This document shows positions 34,086-46,894 of a stretch of 64,000 nucleotides of DNA, piece by piece. A program made the translations under genes and the position numbers. Positions within the stretch are counted from its first letter, which is position 1; every line of letters starts with the position of its first letter. Source of the DNA: Rhyacophila brunnea (lineage: Eukaryota > Arthropoda > Insecta > Trichoptera > Rhyacophilidae); NCBI GenBank assembly GCA_022495005.1, contig JAGYXB010001324.1, positions 3,100,001-3,164,000 of the forward strand, in the 5' to 3' direction. The notes beneath the pieces are model-generated. The model saw nothing but the letters and a program-made list of their open reading frames with translations, had not been told where the DNA came from and did not search any database.

Positions 34086-34204
34086 ATGGTTACGTGTAAA
34101 GTTTACGTAAAATCACCATGGCACAGTTCGCCGTGAGCTTTCGATTCGGAAAGAGATGACCGTATGCTATACGGTCTCCAGTTTTATCAGTATAAATATG
34201 AATA

Positions 34205-34310
34205 TTAATTCAATTTTATAACTGATTTTGGCAAAATTCATGAATTCAAGAATGAAAACCTAACTTAACCTAACAAATAATCCAATATATCGACTATTTT
34301 CATTTTTCAT
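34205..34310 (+). repeat. Repeat family V, copy 1
   Basis: AACTGATTTTGGCAAAATTC, TGAATTCAAGAATGA, then CCTAACTTAACCTAAC and AATAATCCAATATATCGACT. The inverted match is at 63685-63790. Class unknown. Confidence 0.6.
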
Positions 34311-34974
34311 AAAGTTTTTAGATATGAATTTTATGTCAGCACTTACTATACGACTCAAAGTGGTTGGACGGTCATTAATATACGGTCATATTATATTTCC
34401 GATAGAACATTTCATGGTGATCTGCATACGTACAAGTTTCCGGACACGTAGATATAATTATATATAAGATAATATATAACGTTATCGGTAATACAAATAA
34501 TATATTTGTATTATATAAAATTAATAATACTTCTTAATACAATCACACATAGGTACTATTAGGTAGGTACAATAGATTGTACATCGAGTTAGGCTATTTG
34601 ACAGTGGTACTTAAATGATTTATACAAGTCAAGCTTTTCCTTTGATTTCTAGCTCAACTTTCGCATTCAGCCACAAAGGAACTAACTAAGCCGGATACAT
34701 TTTGCCGTATCTGTTGTTATCGTCGGAAAAGGCATGTTTGTAAGCAGGACTTACGATCAATTTATCAATCATTTATGAATGCTACGTTTACTTCCAATGA
34801 AATCAGACATGCCCATACAAAGAGAGTGGAGATTTATGAAAAAAATATCACTCGGTATTAGGGTCAATGAAGGTATGAATAGCACGATATCGACAGTTTA
34901 CGTGGAAATCGCGTGGTTATGTCAATAACCGTCTATAAAAAGACTTTGTACGTATACTACATTATTGTATAATA

Positions 34975-35686
34975 CAGGGGTGGCGAACCTATGGCACGCG
35001 TGTCACTGGTGGCATGCAATATAATTTTGCATGGCACGCGTTTGAAGTGAAAAAAAATACGTTTAATAATAATAAATGACAGATTGCATTGTATAAAAAA
35101 TAGCAGGCAAATACTCTTCAAGAATATTTATAAGAAGAATAATAATTATGTTTAATGTAAATATATAATTACATAGGTCGGTCCTTAGACTTGCATATCG
35201 ACGTTACATATAATATTACCGCACTTACCTTATCAGGCGGCGGGGGATGCCGTGCCGCGAATTTCTAATTTTGTTCTATCAACAATGCTTGAGACCACTG
35301 TAGCGAGAGAATGCCTCATCTGATCGGAGCAATTATCGTGTCAATTTATGCGTTAAGAACCAAACCTATTACCTAATTCATTTACAATCAATTTCATTTC
35401 TACCCACAAAAAAATACTGCACCAAATAAGAAATAAAAACTTGGTTTATCTTCACCAGTTGTAATTCTGGAAGACAGTTACAAAATTGGTGGACCGAAAT
35501 GAATAGCGTAATTGAAAAAAGTGATACAACTATAATAATAATAATATGTGAATGGTATCTAGGACATCATTTTTAATTTTTTAAAACTATTTTTTCCTCA
35601 TGAAAAACTGCTCGGCACGACCGACAGATGAAAAATAACATTTAGGAAAATTTGGCACGCGTATATAAAAAGGTTCGCCAACCATT
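34975..35686. mobile_element. Non-autonomous hAT element, perfect 8 bp TSD
   Basis: A 712 bp element flanked by GTATAATA (34967-34974 and 35687-35694). The left end CAGGGGTGGCGAACCTATGG is matched inverted at the right by AAGGTTCGCCAACCATT. TGGCACGCG repeats lie close to both ends. Coding traces in the interior are too decayed to assign. Confidence 0.88.
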
Positions 35687-35814
35687 GTATAATATGTCAA
35701 CGTGAATTATTTAAACGTTTCAAATGAAAAATTACTACCAGCACCTTTGTAAGAATATGTTATATTAAAATATACAATCAACAAACTATTTTTTTATTCA
35801 ACGAATAATTCAGA

Positions 35815-36265
35815 AGATGAAGGGTAGTGTTGACTTGTATGTCTCTAATAACTATCTTAGAAATAGAGAGCATCAGTTGTTTATTCTCCCAAGGTGCAGA
35901 ACCAACCGGCCACTGGTAATGCCAAGTGGGAGGGTGTTAACTATGTTCAACCAAATTGCTTCGGGTGTTGATATATTCTACTTACGTGAGGGCAAGTTTA
36001 GGTGGACGCTATTTTATAAATTCTTAAAATAGGGCCTCCTTAACAAGCTCGGTGTACTTCTTTGAACTTCTATAGATGTATAATAATAATTGTATTGTCA
36101 CTGCTTTTGTATGTTTATATTGTGTTCTCTTTGTATATTTTCATTTTTATCGCGTTTATTATTTTTTTTTCTTCTTTATAATAATGTTACATGTCAAGTT
36201 GTTAACGTCTTAAACTTATATGTCCACAATATGCTAAAAATAAATAAATTGATATTTATTGAACA
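35815..36265 (+). mobile_element. Jockey A LINE, 5'-truncated 3' end
   Basis: An open frame from 35817 reads DLYVSNNYLRNREHQLFILP...MFNQIASGVDIFYL and RWTLFYKFLK, then stops. It is followed by a 3' UTR with GTTAACGTCTTAAACTTA and ATGTCCACAATATG and an AAATAAATAAATT tail. This is the extreme C-terminus of ORF2 only. Its frame is intact, so the copy is fairly young. Confidence 0.8.
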
Positions 36266-36280
36266 AAAATAATTTAAAGA

Positions 36281-36579
36281 CACCTTAGTGGGTCTATTCT
36301 ATATTCAAGACGGCTATCGACGGCTAAAGTGATAAATATTATCACTGTATCATATTATTTATGTATTGAGGTATTATAATTATTGATACAATATATTAGA
36401 CGTCTAAACTGTCAAAATTGTCGCTCTAAAAGTTAACACAGCCAAGAGAGAGGCTGTTAAAATATAGCACGTGTCGACAGCTTAGACGGTTAATTTACTG
36501 TAACAATTAACGCCTCAATACATAAATATGATAAACTACCGTTGACAATCGTCTTGTGCATATAAAAGACCCACAGGTG
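36281..36579. mobile_element. MITE with CACCT..GTGGGTCT ends
   Basis: The left end CACCTTAGTGGGTCTATTCT and the right end AAAAGACCCACAGGTG are inverted across 299 bp. The TSD is not clear. It lies between a Jockey A tail and a SINE B copy. A lone related end is near 10525. Confidence 0.6.
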
Positions 36580-36589
36580 TACATAATAA

Positions 36590-36780
36590 CTACTATAAAA
36601 AATCTTTTTAAAGTCACATGACGCCGATCGGGACTCGAACCCGCATCCACTGGATTCGCGCACAATGTGCGCAATCAATTGAGCTAAGTTCGCCCTACCT
36701 AATTACAAGTAGTTATTGCATTTTTAACGTTTTTCGGTGTTTTCAAATTATGTATGTTCAATAAAGAATGTTTGTAATTG
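36590..36780 (-). repeat. SINE B-type copy
   Basis: On the minus strand the tRNA-like head (36612-36696) has TTAGCTCAATTGATTGCGC (box A region) and GGGTTCGAGTCCC (box B), followed by the AAAAAGATTTTTTATAG body. Pairing of the acceptor-stem positions fails, so it is not a tRNA gene. The plus-oriented tail block TTTTCAAATTATGTATGTTC at about 36738-36760 suggests a second, abutting fragment. Confidence 0.6.
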
Positions 36781-36784
36781 AACT

Positions 36785-38585
36785 AGAGAACTCTATTACA
36801 ATGGTTGTGAAACAAATTTATTTTATTGATTCTACCTTCATGTAGTCATTTACTTTGACAGCTGTTACGGGCTATAAACCCATCTTCGGAACGGTCCTCG
36901 TACAAAATGTAGGTACAGCTCGTAATTGTGTCTCTCCACCCTAACTGTGTGTCATTGATGGGTCCAAAGACGCCACGCAGTAAGCTCCGCCTAAATAAGT
37001 CCAATATTCTTTCCTTGCTTTTAGACGTGCATCAGGTCTCCGATTCATATGACAACTGGTTTCGTGTTTAGTGTTAGTTGGGCCAATTATGGTCGCTTTC
37101 ATCTCTCCTACCCCAAATCCTCAGTATTGTCGTAAAGCCACGCGACCAGCAGTTACGAGTCATAAGTCGACCGTGATTGTAGAACATTCAGTTAACTAAA
37201 GCTACTTCAAGATAATGGGCGCGTGTAGGTTTATTACAGCTTAACCACCGTTTAACAATTAATTCAATTATACAGACTGATTCAAAAAGTTAAGTGCATA
37301 CCACGAGTGTGTCCAGTGCAACCGTTGTGGAAACCTTAATTCTATCCGAGTCTCCGTGAAAACTTTGTTTATCAATCGGTGTTATCAACACAGGGTATCT
37401 TCTCATTTATTATAATATCATTAATCAAAAGTGTACCGTACGAGTGCTTAGTAGGACGTGAGGACATGCCACAGGGACCAGCTTAACCCAAGCAGCAGAA
37501 TATCATAAAAGGCTAGTGCCTGGCAGCCTACGTTTAACCGCCTACCCCCTCAGCATCTACATCCACCATCACCATCAGCATCATTCCATTGTTAAATTAC
37601 AGTCCACTATGAAATGCGCAACGAAGTGTTTTATACTAAATTGCAAGCGTCAGTTCAATACCTTGAAACTTAGTACCTTCATTATAAATACCGATTTGGT
37701 TTTTATTACCTCGCACAATTATTATTTGTTCTTTAAATTTTTATTTCGGGATACATTATTATCAAGTCTAGACATAAACCTTCATTCTTTTCTCATATAC
37801 ACTTTTTCTCATATTAACTCCGAAGACTTTTGACATTATAGTGATAAGTATCAAAAAATCTAGTACATACAACAATATATCTCACAACACTTCTCTCAGT
37901 TAGCAGTTATGTATCAGTTTAACAGACTTTCCTTACATGTGATAAGAAATCTACATGAAAAACGTTGGTAGTTTCAGCAGTGATTCGAAAAGTATGCGTG
38001 GGGTCTACGATTATCATCTACGGGCGACGCGGCGCACAGTGGTTCCGGATAGTCGTTTTCAAATAAAAATCTACTTTAAATTTTACCTACTGGTAAAAAA
38101 GACAGTCTTTAATTTTATAAATAAATAATATACGAAAACCTTTATCATAAAACAAATATCGTTGTCATTTTTTTAGAATGGGAAAAATTGTATGTTTTTT
38201 ATCAATCTGTGTTTGATCAAGTGCAAGGACCAAATGCCTTTGACGACTGATTAGTAACCTTTCCTTATGGATTAGTCTATTAATATAACCTCTATTCTTA
38301 AGTATCGGTGTGCTTCGCTGAAAACCTAAAATGATAAGTCACGAAACGGTATTTAATTTTATTTTTGTATATTAAATAATAAGCATATTACATAATATAA
38401 TTGTTTTATTACATAATAATTGCAAACCATAGTAAAAAAAAATCAATCTTATTGTAATAAAAAAATGTTTGTATTAATATATAGGTACCTTTGTTTAAGA
38501 TTAATTAAGATAACTTGTACATATAACGTAAAATTTTACAAACCTCCTAAATACCAGTAAGTAATCATTTTCGAATGCCTAAAAA
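36785..38585. other. Intergenic, nothing recognised
   Basis: The ORF at 37516-37833 has only a CACCATCACC-type low-complexity start and no domain. Partial hAT-like ends (CAGTGGTTCCGG near 38038) have no partner that I found. Confidence 0.4.
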
Positions 38586-38588
38586 ACA

Positions 38589-38808
38589 CCCACGATGGCC
38601 GCACGGCTTAAATGTCAGTCTGTAGTGTTGTGGATCTCAGGGTCGAATCCTGGGTCTGGTAAGTAAACATATTGTTTTTCTACTCAGCGTATGGAACTAA
38701 TAGGTTGAGCAAGTGGCTGACATCCATTTCTCGTGAAAACAAAATCTGTTAATACAAACCTACATTCTGTGGAGGCCCATATGATCTTATTAGGATTGGA
38801 CATGGGCG
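38589..38808 (+). repeat. SINE A copy
   Basis: The head CACCCACGATGGCCGCACGG with box B GGTCGAATCCTGGG, the TCTGGTAAGTAAACATATTG block, GTGGCTGACATCCATTTCTC and a GGACATGGG 3' end. Confidence 0.85.
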
Positions 38809-38809
38809 G

Positions 38810-40695
38810 ATTGTGAAACTATACTTTGAGGTTATTTTAAATATACTTATATATTTATATAATATATATCATCACGAAATAAAGACATTAGGGTGCCACG
38901 GAAAGTACAATTTACTTTTGGTTAGTTCAAATATGTAGTGAATTTTTAAAATAATATTGTGTTTCAAAGTAGGTACCAAAGTAACCTATTTCCTGTAAAT
39001 AAGATTATACTTAGACGCCCTTTCTCTTTAAACGATATTACTATATACCTTCAGCAGAAGAGGCTTATTTTTTTTCAAGACAGTTGAAAAACAATCGTAT
39101 CACATTCAGACGTGTCGTAGATAGTTTAGATCATTAATTTGATGTAATTTTCAATGCTTCATATTATGTAAAAATACACAAGATTCTGCAGTTAGCATCC
39201 GTGTTTCTACTGAATAAAAACCCATATATTCCTAATGCTTGCCAACTATCTTGGCAATGAGATACCGCTACGCCGCTCTCTATCGTCATTTTTAAGAATG
39301 CCAGAGAGAGCGAGGTGATAATCATATATATATATATATTTTTTACCGAAACATGGAAATTTAATCAATTTTCTTACTTAATAATATGTCAGTAATAGTT
39401 TTGTGTCAAAAATTCTATTAATTTATGAGTCACGTTTGTATGGGACCGTACCACTGTGCGGCGTAGCACTATCTCGTAGCACAGCCTCGGAGAACCTATC
39501 TCGTAGCACTACCCACAAAGGTCGCATTATGTTACTCGGGGGACGCTGATTGGGGCGACGTCTTTTACACTGGCACATATTCGGATACCTTATGACATTG
39601 TACACACGCGTGACCTTGAACACAGATGAAAGCTCAACCAGACGGAAAATAACTGAGCTTTGTGTGATTTTTTTAACACAAAAAGTATACATGAGGTATC
39701 TTTTGTTACAAACAGCGTGTTACTATGACTACGTGATGGATTTTGCGACTATCATAGTTGACTTAACATTTTGTTTAATAAAAAAGAATATTAAAAAATG
39801 ATTACCTACGTATAACATTATATTACATTGTTTATATGTTTATAATACAGTAATTTAATACCGTTTCATTTCTTTCTACTTATTATCCAAACTATTATAT
39901 TTATAATATATTTTTTACTATAAATTATGTACATACAGGCACAGCCACAGTACAGACCACAAGCAAATATCATTCTATGTCACATCTGTATTATTTTGAG
40001 TAAATCGATTTTTAATGTTTCAAACTCTGAATAGTTGTTACCATTAATTAATCTTTCACTATAATTTTTAAACGATTTTTATAATTATTAATCATATAAA
40101 TATGATTAATAAACACTACCATTTATTTGAAAATTTACTCAATTAACCAAAATTCAATACATATTACCCAGTATTCGTGCACATGGAATGATCTTTCCCT
40201 GACCACAATTATTAGAAACACGTTTTTATAGGACATAGATTTATTTTTCCGAAAATGTTTTTACATAGAATACGTTAAAAAATTCTCCACAAGATGGCAT
40301 TAACAGTTCATTTTTATTTCATGCATCATTCCTAAAAGCGCCTATTAACAAAGTGAAATAAAAATATATTAGAATGAAAATTGATTTGGTACATAATATA
40401 AAATACCTATATTACATATTATTACCACTTAAACACGCATATTTACTAGGGTTTAGTTAAAATTTAAATTCAAACTCTTGAAACTATTGAGAATTTGACA
40501 ATGAAAACACATAAAATGACACATACGGACGGATGCAAACGCAATATACGAGTATATTATTTTTTTATATGTACGAAGCCTCATTAGTTAAAAACTAAGT
40601 TTATTGTTCTTGTCTTACAATGCCCCAACTTCCATAAATTTTTCTTGCGTTCCGAAGGGGGTAATTACTCTACTTTGGGAATCACCAACTTGTGG
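38810..40695. other. Intergenic, nothing recognised
   Basis: AT-rich, with an (AT)n run at 39326-39341. Overlapping ORFs on both strands at 39423-39801 give no recognisable product. Confidence 0.45.
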
Positions 40696-40699
40696 TATT

Positions 40700-40850
40700 T
40701 TTTTTGTTTTTACCTTATCCAATCCTAAGAATATCATATTATAAACGTCCACATAGTGGAACTTTTTTTAAACATATTTTTTTTACAAGAAATAGTGGAT
40801 GTTAGCCGCTTGCTCAACCTATTAAGAGCATACAAAAGTAAAACGGCACA
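40700..40850 (-). repeat. SINE A fragment
   Basis: On the plus strand, CTTATCCAATCCTAAGAATA, CCACATAGTGGAA and TTAGCCGCTTGCTCAACCTA are diverged inverted matches to the SINE A 3' half. The tRNA-like head is missing. Confidence 0.65.
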
Positions 40851-41029
40851 TAATTTTCAACAGTAGGTGAAGAGAAATTTCACAGGCGTCACCAATCGAA
40901 GACCGACAGTCGAGGTGTGAGCACGTCAATTTGTTTTGTGATGGCGTCGGAGGAATTTATTCTTAAATCGTGTAAATATGACTAAAAAATGTTCCGCATG
41001 TACTTGAAAAAGTACATCGTTTGTCAATT

Positions 41030-41675
41030 TATAGCTACGGCCGTATATTGTAGCACTATGTAGCTAAACTACTGGGTAATGCCAATAGAAATGGCGAATT
41101 CCAAAAAAATACTACCTTATTCATAGATCAATAATTATCATAAAACAATGATTATTCGTAGGATGTTTACCACATTTAAATGGCCAAAGACATAGCTTAT
41201 AATGATTATCTTTAGAATTATCTTCAAATGTGTTAATTGTGCCCATTTTTTGAATAATAAAATGCCTAATTCTTATCAAATTTGTAACAACAGAGATTAT
41301 AAATATAATTTTGTATCGTAAATATTTAACTATAATAATGATAACATTAATTTTACTAATGGTTTTATGAATGCGTTTAAAAATTAATAAAGCTAAAAAA
41401 AATTAACACTACTGCACATGGATGTACTGAAATATGACTTTATTCTAAAACATTAGATCGAGAGGTTTAAAAAAATACTATTTTATGTAGTAAAAATACT
41501 TTATGCAGTCATCAAAAATGTTTAAAATAAATATAAAGGAAATAATAAGGCTTCAAAATTATATAAATAGATTATCTACAACGTTTAAGAAATGTCCAGG
41601 ATTATGCTATGAAAATACCATAAAATCTCCATTTGACCTACGTGGGGCATGTGGGCCCTTAATGTATTGTTCTTT
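41030..41675 (-). repeat. Repeat family R, long copy (inverted)
   Basis: Minus match to 45325-45910. Landmarks on the plus strand are AATGATTATTCGTAGGATGT, CATTAGATCGAGAGGTTTAA, AAATGTCCAGGATTATGCTA and TTTGACCTACGTGGGGCATG. The outer end lies next to TTAA at 41659-41662. The ORF 41503-41715 is incidental. Confidence 0.75.
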
Positions 41676-42485
41676 TTTCAAAACCATTCTATTCATTTCG
41701 CAAATTCTATCGTAGTATTATTATAACATAGAGAGCATGTTTATACTGAATGTGTATTTTATATTTCAGTTATATATTATATATTTAATTTCCTTAAATT
41801 GATATATCTTTAGCAAATCGACTAAACGATACTAATAATCCCAGCTTCATTGGTGGAAAACCTTTTCCCTGAGTAGGCTGAAAATATTATTTAAAGTAGG
41901 GTATTCTATAATACGCATAATAGTATCGAAAATGGATATTTACGTAATAAAAAGACTATTTCTCCTTTGTAGTAATTTACTGAGGCTTACCGGAAAATTT
42001 TCCGGCGACTTTTCTTGCTCACATGAAATATTACTTAAACAAAATGTACGTTAGTTTATTTTTTCTTTGTGTACGCATTTTTTTGGAAAAATAAAACACA
42101 CTTCGCTTTTATTCTTTGTGGCAGATCTCCGAGCTATTTTTTCATATTTTTTTTAATATTTTCTGATAAAGCACGTCTTTTTTTACTAAATTAAGGAGTA
42201 TTTTTTTCACATATTTGTTATACTCACATATTTACTCTTCATAAAAAACATGACATAAATTTTGCATAAATGTTTTGGTAATCTTAAGCTTACATAATGA
42301 CCACTTATTTAATTATAAGGGTTGGTTATTTTTAAAAACTTTTAATTATACATAGACGAATTCATATTTTGTTTTTCCATACAATACTTATTTGGGTTTC
42401 TGGTATGGTAGATGAAGAAGTCAAGATTTGGTGGTTACTCTGATTTATGGAGGAGCGAGTTTTATTTACAGCGTGAACAGTTACA

Positions 42486-42712
42486 CCCACGATGGCCGCG
42501 TGGCTTAAGCGACGGTCTATGATGTCGAAGTTCCCAGGGTCTGGCAAGTACACATATTGTTTATCAATCTGTGTATGAGTCAGAGTATGGACCTTATAGG
42601 TTGAGCAAGTGGCTGACATCCATTTCTCGTAAAAATAAAATCTGTTAATACAAACCTCCACTCTGTGGAGGCCCATATGATCCTATTAGGATCGGACATG
42701 GTCAATAGAAAA
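42486..42712 (+). repeat. SINE A copy with damaged head
   Basis: CACCCACGATGGCCGCGTGG, then TCCCAGGGTCTGGCAAGTAC (box B partly deleted), the GTGGCTGACATCCATTTCTC body, the CTCCACTCTGTGGAGG hairpin and GGACATGGTC. Confidence 0.85.
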
Positions 42713-42869
42713 AAAAGAAGAAACAGTCAGTGAAAGAGTATGTTACAGTAGATATGTTACAATACTTATGATATTGTTCCGAGGTCTGAGTCTCGGTAGA
42801 ATGAGATGTTGTGCGGAGCGAGACCTAGATACTAAAAGACCGGGAACTTATATTCGAGTGACCTCTCCA

Positions 42870-43600
42870 ATGTTTTAAAAAATCATTATAATTCCTTAGT
42901 GAGAAGCCGGCTTGAGAGTGGGTCGATTGTTTGGGCCCGCATCAGTTGAAATATGACCTTATGGTGGAGCGAGTTCAAAAGAAATTTTTGAGACTCCTTT
43001 ATTTGAGGTTATATGGATACTATCCGTGGCTTTATCCAACTGACTTTCTCTTAGGTATGCTAACATGCTGTAGTTTAAGTGCTAGAAGATATCAATATTT
43101 GGCCACGTATTTTTTCGACTAATACGTGGTGTGAATGAGAACTCTGCCATTCTTGGTAATATTGACTTGTGTGTCCCTGATAACTATTTTAGAAATCGGG
43201 AGCATCAGTTGTTTGTTCTCCCGAGGAGCAGAACTAACCTGCAATTGGTGATGCCAATTGGGAGGGCAATAACTCTGTTCAACCAAATTGCTTCGAATGT
43301 TGATATATTCCATCTACATGAGAATGAGTATAGGTGGACATTATTTTATAAATTCTTAAAATAGGGTCTGCTTAACTCATCCGGTGTACTTCCTTGTACC
43401 TCTATACTTCATATTTTTTGTATTTACACATTTAAACTGTAGAATAACCTAATATTGCATAATTACAGTATTACATAATACTGTTTTAATAATATTTCTT
43501 TGTTTCTAAATGTCATGTTGTGAACGTCTTAAATTTATAATTTGTAATGTCCACAATATGTAAAATAAATTTAAATTGAAATTGAAAAAAATTAAAAACG
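42870..43600 (+). mobile_element. Jockey A LINE 3' end, longest copy
   Basis: Translation in two frames gives SLVRSRLESGSIVWA, LMVERVQKKFLRLLY and SLSARRYQYLATYFF. After a frameshift near 43115 it continues RGVNENSAILGNIDLCV, NREHQLFVLPRSRTNL and FNQIASNVDIFHL to RWTLFYKFLK and stop. These motifs are the C-terminal region after the reverse transcriptase of a Jockey-like ORF2. The 3' UTR includes TTGTGAACGTCTTAAATTTA, ATGTCCACAATATG and a short A-rich tail. Confidence 0.82.
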
Positions 43601-43624
43601 AATACCGAAAATTTGGCCTCGGTT

Positions 43625-43860
43625 GCTATCAGATCTCTATGTCAAATTGTGAGTCCGTGTGAGGACGGTCCCTAGCAAACAGCTCCGCTCGTTCAAGTTC
43701 CATAAACAGGCAATCCCAAACGATGTGTTTAACATCTTGGTGGTCGTGCCCACAGGTACAACCCGGCCCATCTACTACCAAGCCAAACTCGTGGAGTCTG
43801 GCGGCGAAGTTGCCATGACCGGTGAGGAACTGGCTAATCCAGTGCAAAGTCTTTAATTAC
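43625..43860 (-). mobile_element. LINE fragment with C-terminal zinc-knuckle-like block
   Basis: The minus frame reads HWISQFLTGHGNFAARLHEF, then CTCGHDHQDVKHIVWDC. The FLTGHG and CxCG..H..H.....C patterns are typical of the end of RNase H-bearing non-LTR retrotransposons (R1/Jockey/I groups). It is a different family from Jockey A and is truncated on both sides. Confidence 0.7.
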
Positions 43861-44467
43861 ATAAATAAACACTGTGACCTCACCGAGAATCGAGCATAGG
43901 GTATGAAAAGCCAGCGACTTACGCACGGTACTCCGAGGAACGTTATGTCATTATGCCCAATAGATTTTTTATTTAATATCTTTGATATTCAAAGCTGTCA
44001 AAATGCACAACGGCTTAAGCTAACACCGCCGAGGTTTGAATTATTCACATTAAGATTTATCCAATATTACCATTTGCCAAATTTTCTCATTAATAACTCA
44101 TATAAACTTCGAATGTGAGAAATCGCATGAGAAATGGCTTGATTTTGAGAACTTGCCGAAGACTAAGTTTGTTTTGAAACGTTCGCCAAGGGAAATTCAA
44201 ATCAATTATTACAGCCTATCGGAATCAATTATTATTATGTTTCCTCTGAATGTGATATGGAGAAAGTTCGCACATATTAGTTATCGCCACCAAACTATAA
44301 ATTGAAATGTCATGTCTTATTGTGCCAGATTTATGTGACCCATAAACAATACAGACAAAGATGATCATTTATAATTTATTTTCATAATAATTCATATTAT
44401 TCATTTACTTACACGAGTAAACATTGCAAAATGACCTGATGAAATGTTAATATTGTGCAAAAACTTA

Positions 44468-44690
44468 TGAGTAAGGTATGGCAGCATGAAAGATTACCCA
44501 AAGAACAGGATATGGGAATAATACTCCCCCTACATAAAAACTGGAAATAATAATATGAATTGCACTAACTACGGAGACACAACCCTTTTGTTTACGGTTT
44601 ATAAATTGTTATATAATTCACAACAGGCGCGTATCAATTTAATTTTATTTTAGAAGAGGAACACTTGGTGATATTCTAAACTAAATACTT
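44468..44690 (+). mobile_element. Decayed RTE-type reverse transcriptase fragment
   Basis: Broken forward frames read KVWQHERLPKEQDMGIILPL HKNWK, CTNYGDTTLLFTVYKLLYN. These are diverged versions of the W..E..P..W..GII.P.HKKGD and C.NYRGI.LL...YK motifs at the start of the RT domain. No catalytic core follows. Confidence 0.65.
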
Positions 44691-45324
44691 AACCCAGGGC
44701 TTCTTATTAACCGGAAGAAAATTACTACCCAGATAACTGGTTTTAACTGTCGTATTTAAAAAAATAATTTTCAAGTATTTTCGATATATTAAATCCCAAT
44801 TAATGAAATATAACATATTGTTATCCACTTGCTGAACCTACTACGTCCGTATTCATGGTCTGGATCCAAACACACATTATTGAAAAAGATCATGTGACAC
44901 GTTATCACACGCCCATGCGGGTACATATTATAAATATTTTTTATTAATATTAATTGTTTTAGATATACCTACATATTATAATATTGTTATAGGTTAGCCG
45001 GTTTCGCCCCTTGAACTTAACCTAATCTACATTATAAGAATAATTAATATTTTCTATATAATTATGTATCACAGTGAACTTAAAATCCGCATAGGTGGTT
45101 AAGGCTGTATTTTATGAGGACCAAATGTCGCTTGCTGAACCCATACATTTTACCAGGCTGCAAAGGTCTTGACTTTTGAACTAAGTTCCCACCACCACGC
45201 GTCATCTATGTACAGCCGTAGATATGCACGGCTGTCTTCCATGACGCTATAAACGTGTCTGAAAGAAGTGATTTTAAGTACTCATTCCGCACGGGACTGA
45301 TGCTGCAACAATCCACCGTAGTGT

Positions 45325-45910
45325 TTAACGGCCCACATGCCCAACGTAGGTCAAAATGGAGGTTTATGGTATTTTCAGAGCATAAGCCTGGACATTCCTT
45401 AAATGTTATAGATAATTTATTTATATAATTTTGAAGCCTTATTATCTTTTATATTTATTTTAAATATTTAATGACTGCATAAAGTATTTTTATTACATAA
45501 AATAGTATTCTTTTAAATCTCTCGATCTAATGTTTTAGAATATAGTCATATATCAGTACATCCAAGATTTATTAATTTTTAAACGCATTTATAAAACCAT
45601 TAGTAAAATTTTAGTTAACATTATATAGTGAAATATTCACGATAAAAAAATATATTTATAATCTCTGTGATCCCAAATTTGACAAGAATTAGGCATTTTA
45701 TTATTCAAAATACTGATTATAAGCTATATCTTTGACCATTCAAATGTAATAAGACATCCTACGAATAATGATTGTTTTATAATAATTATTGACCTAAGAA
45801 TAAGGTAGTATTTTTTTGAAATACGCCATTTCTATTTGCATTTCACAGTAGTTAAGCTACAACATACGGTCATAGCCATAAATGGACAAACGATAACTGA
45901 AGAAGGGAGT
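45325..45910 (+). repeat. Repeat family R, long copy
   Basis: It starts at TTAACGGCCCACATGCCCAA and includes GTAGGTCAAAATGGAG, TGACTGCATAAAGTATTTTT, CTCTCGATCTAATG, AGACATCCTACGAATAATGA and ACAACATACGGTCATAGCC. A second TTAA lies at 45921-45924, just past the repeat. No ORF. A non-autonomous TTAA-targeting element is possible, but no TIR was seen. Confidence 0.72.
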
Positions 45911-46744
45911 AAGATCATGTTAAGGGCCCGCTGAAGAGCCCGCCGTTCAAATATAATGCAGTATAAAAAGGACCTCGGCGTCGTAACTACGTCAATTTAA
46001 ATCGATCTTTTCGCAAAAATCACTAATCATCGGAGATTTTATTTCAAGAAATATTATAATTATTACTGATAATTTCTGCCGCGCGGAGAATTATTATTAT
46101 TTTATGAACACCTGCGAGATGAAGCCGATCAGAAAACAGGGCTGTCAAAATAATATTAAGCATTCATATTTTTAAATGTTAATTTCATCATGGTTTTTAA
46201 TCAAACCTGTGCAAGTACGTACTGATAACTTGGGTGGATTTTGTAGCAAACATACTATTGATATATATACGGGTATATTATTATTATAACCCAATTCAAA
46301 TTGAACATAGGTTGATACTCAAATACTATTATAGTATGTTTATGATTTCGAGAAAATAATACGATGGTATAATTAATCCATATCAATTATTTGAAAACAT
46401 TACATTCGCACTTTGCACAAAATTACAAACACATTCGAAGTTTGCCGCACACGTACAGACCACGTGATATTTGTTTACGCAAAATCGTCGCTTTTCAAAA
46501 TGGCGAATTTGATTACCAGATTTTACTGCGATGAATCAGTATGTTCCTTTTTGTCTTTTTTTATTCGTAGGTTTGTTTACTATGTACACCGAGAAATTTC
46601 CATTTATAAACTCGGAAACGATTTTTACAGAAGAGTTTTGGAATATAATGCAACCAAAACTGGAAAAAATTCTATCATGGGTGTTGACTTCCTGAATTAG
46701 CTAACCCCAGGTCCATGCCACTACGTGAACCACAGTGGATATTA

Positions 46745-46891
46745 AGCCATTTCCACACTGGCAACAAGTTGCTGGCAACCTCATTAAATTTTACGATACT
46801 TACCATAATTGCTTAAGAAATTTTACAATAATTATCGTAAAATCTAACGAGGTTGCCAGCAAATTAACTTGTTGCCAGTGTGGACCCGGCA
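46745..46891. mobile_element. 147 bp MITE, TTA TSD
   Basis: CCACACTGGCAACAAGTTGC and GAGGTTGCCAGC at the left and right form long inverted repeats, with CAACTTGTTGCCAGTGTGG seen inverted. TTA flanks both ends (46742-46744 and 46892-46894). The outer ends AGCCATTT and CCCGGCA are imperfect. The element is a near-complete hairpin with an AT-rich loop. PIF/Harbinger-like by TSD. Confidence 0.78.
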
Positions 46892-46894
46892 TTA

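Noticed and set aside
36612..36696. Apparent tRNA gene on the minus strand with good box A and box B
   Set aside because: The acceptor stem does not pair, and the sequence continues into the SINE B body, so it is a tRNA-derived retroposon head.
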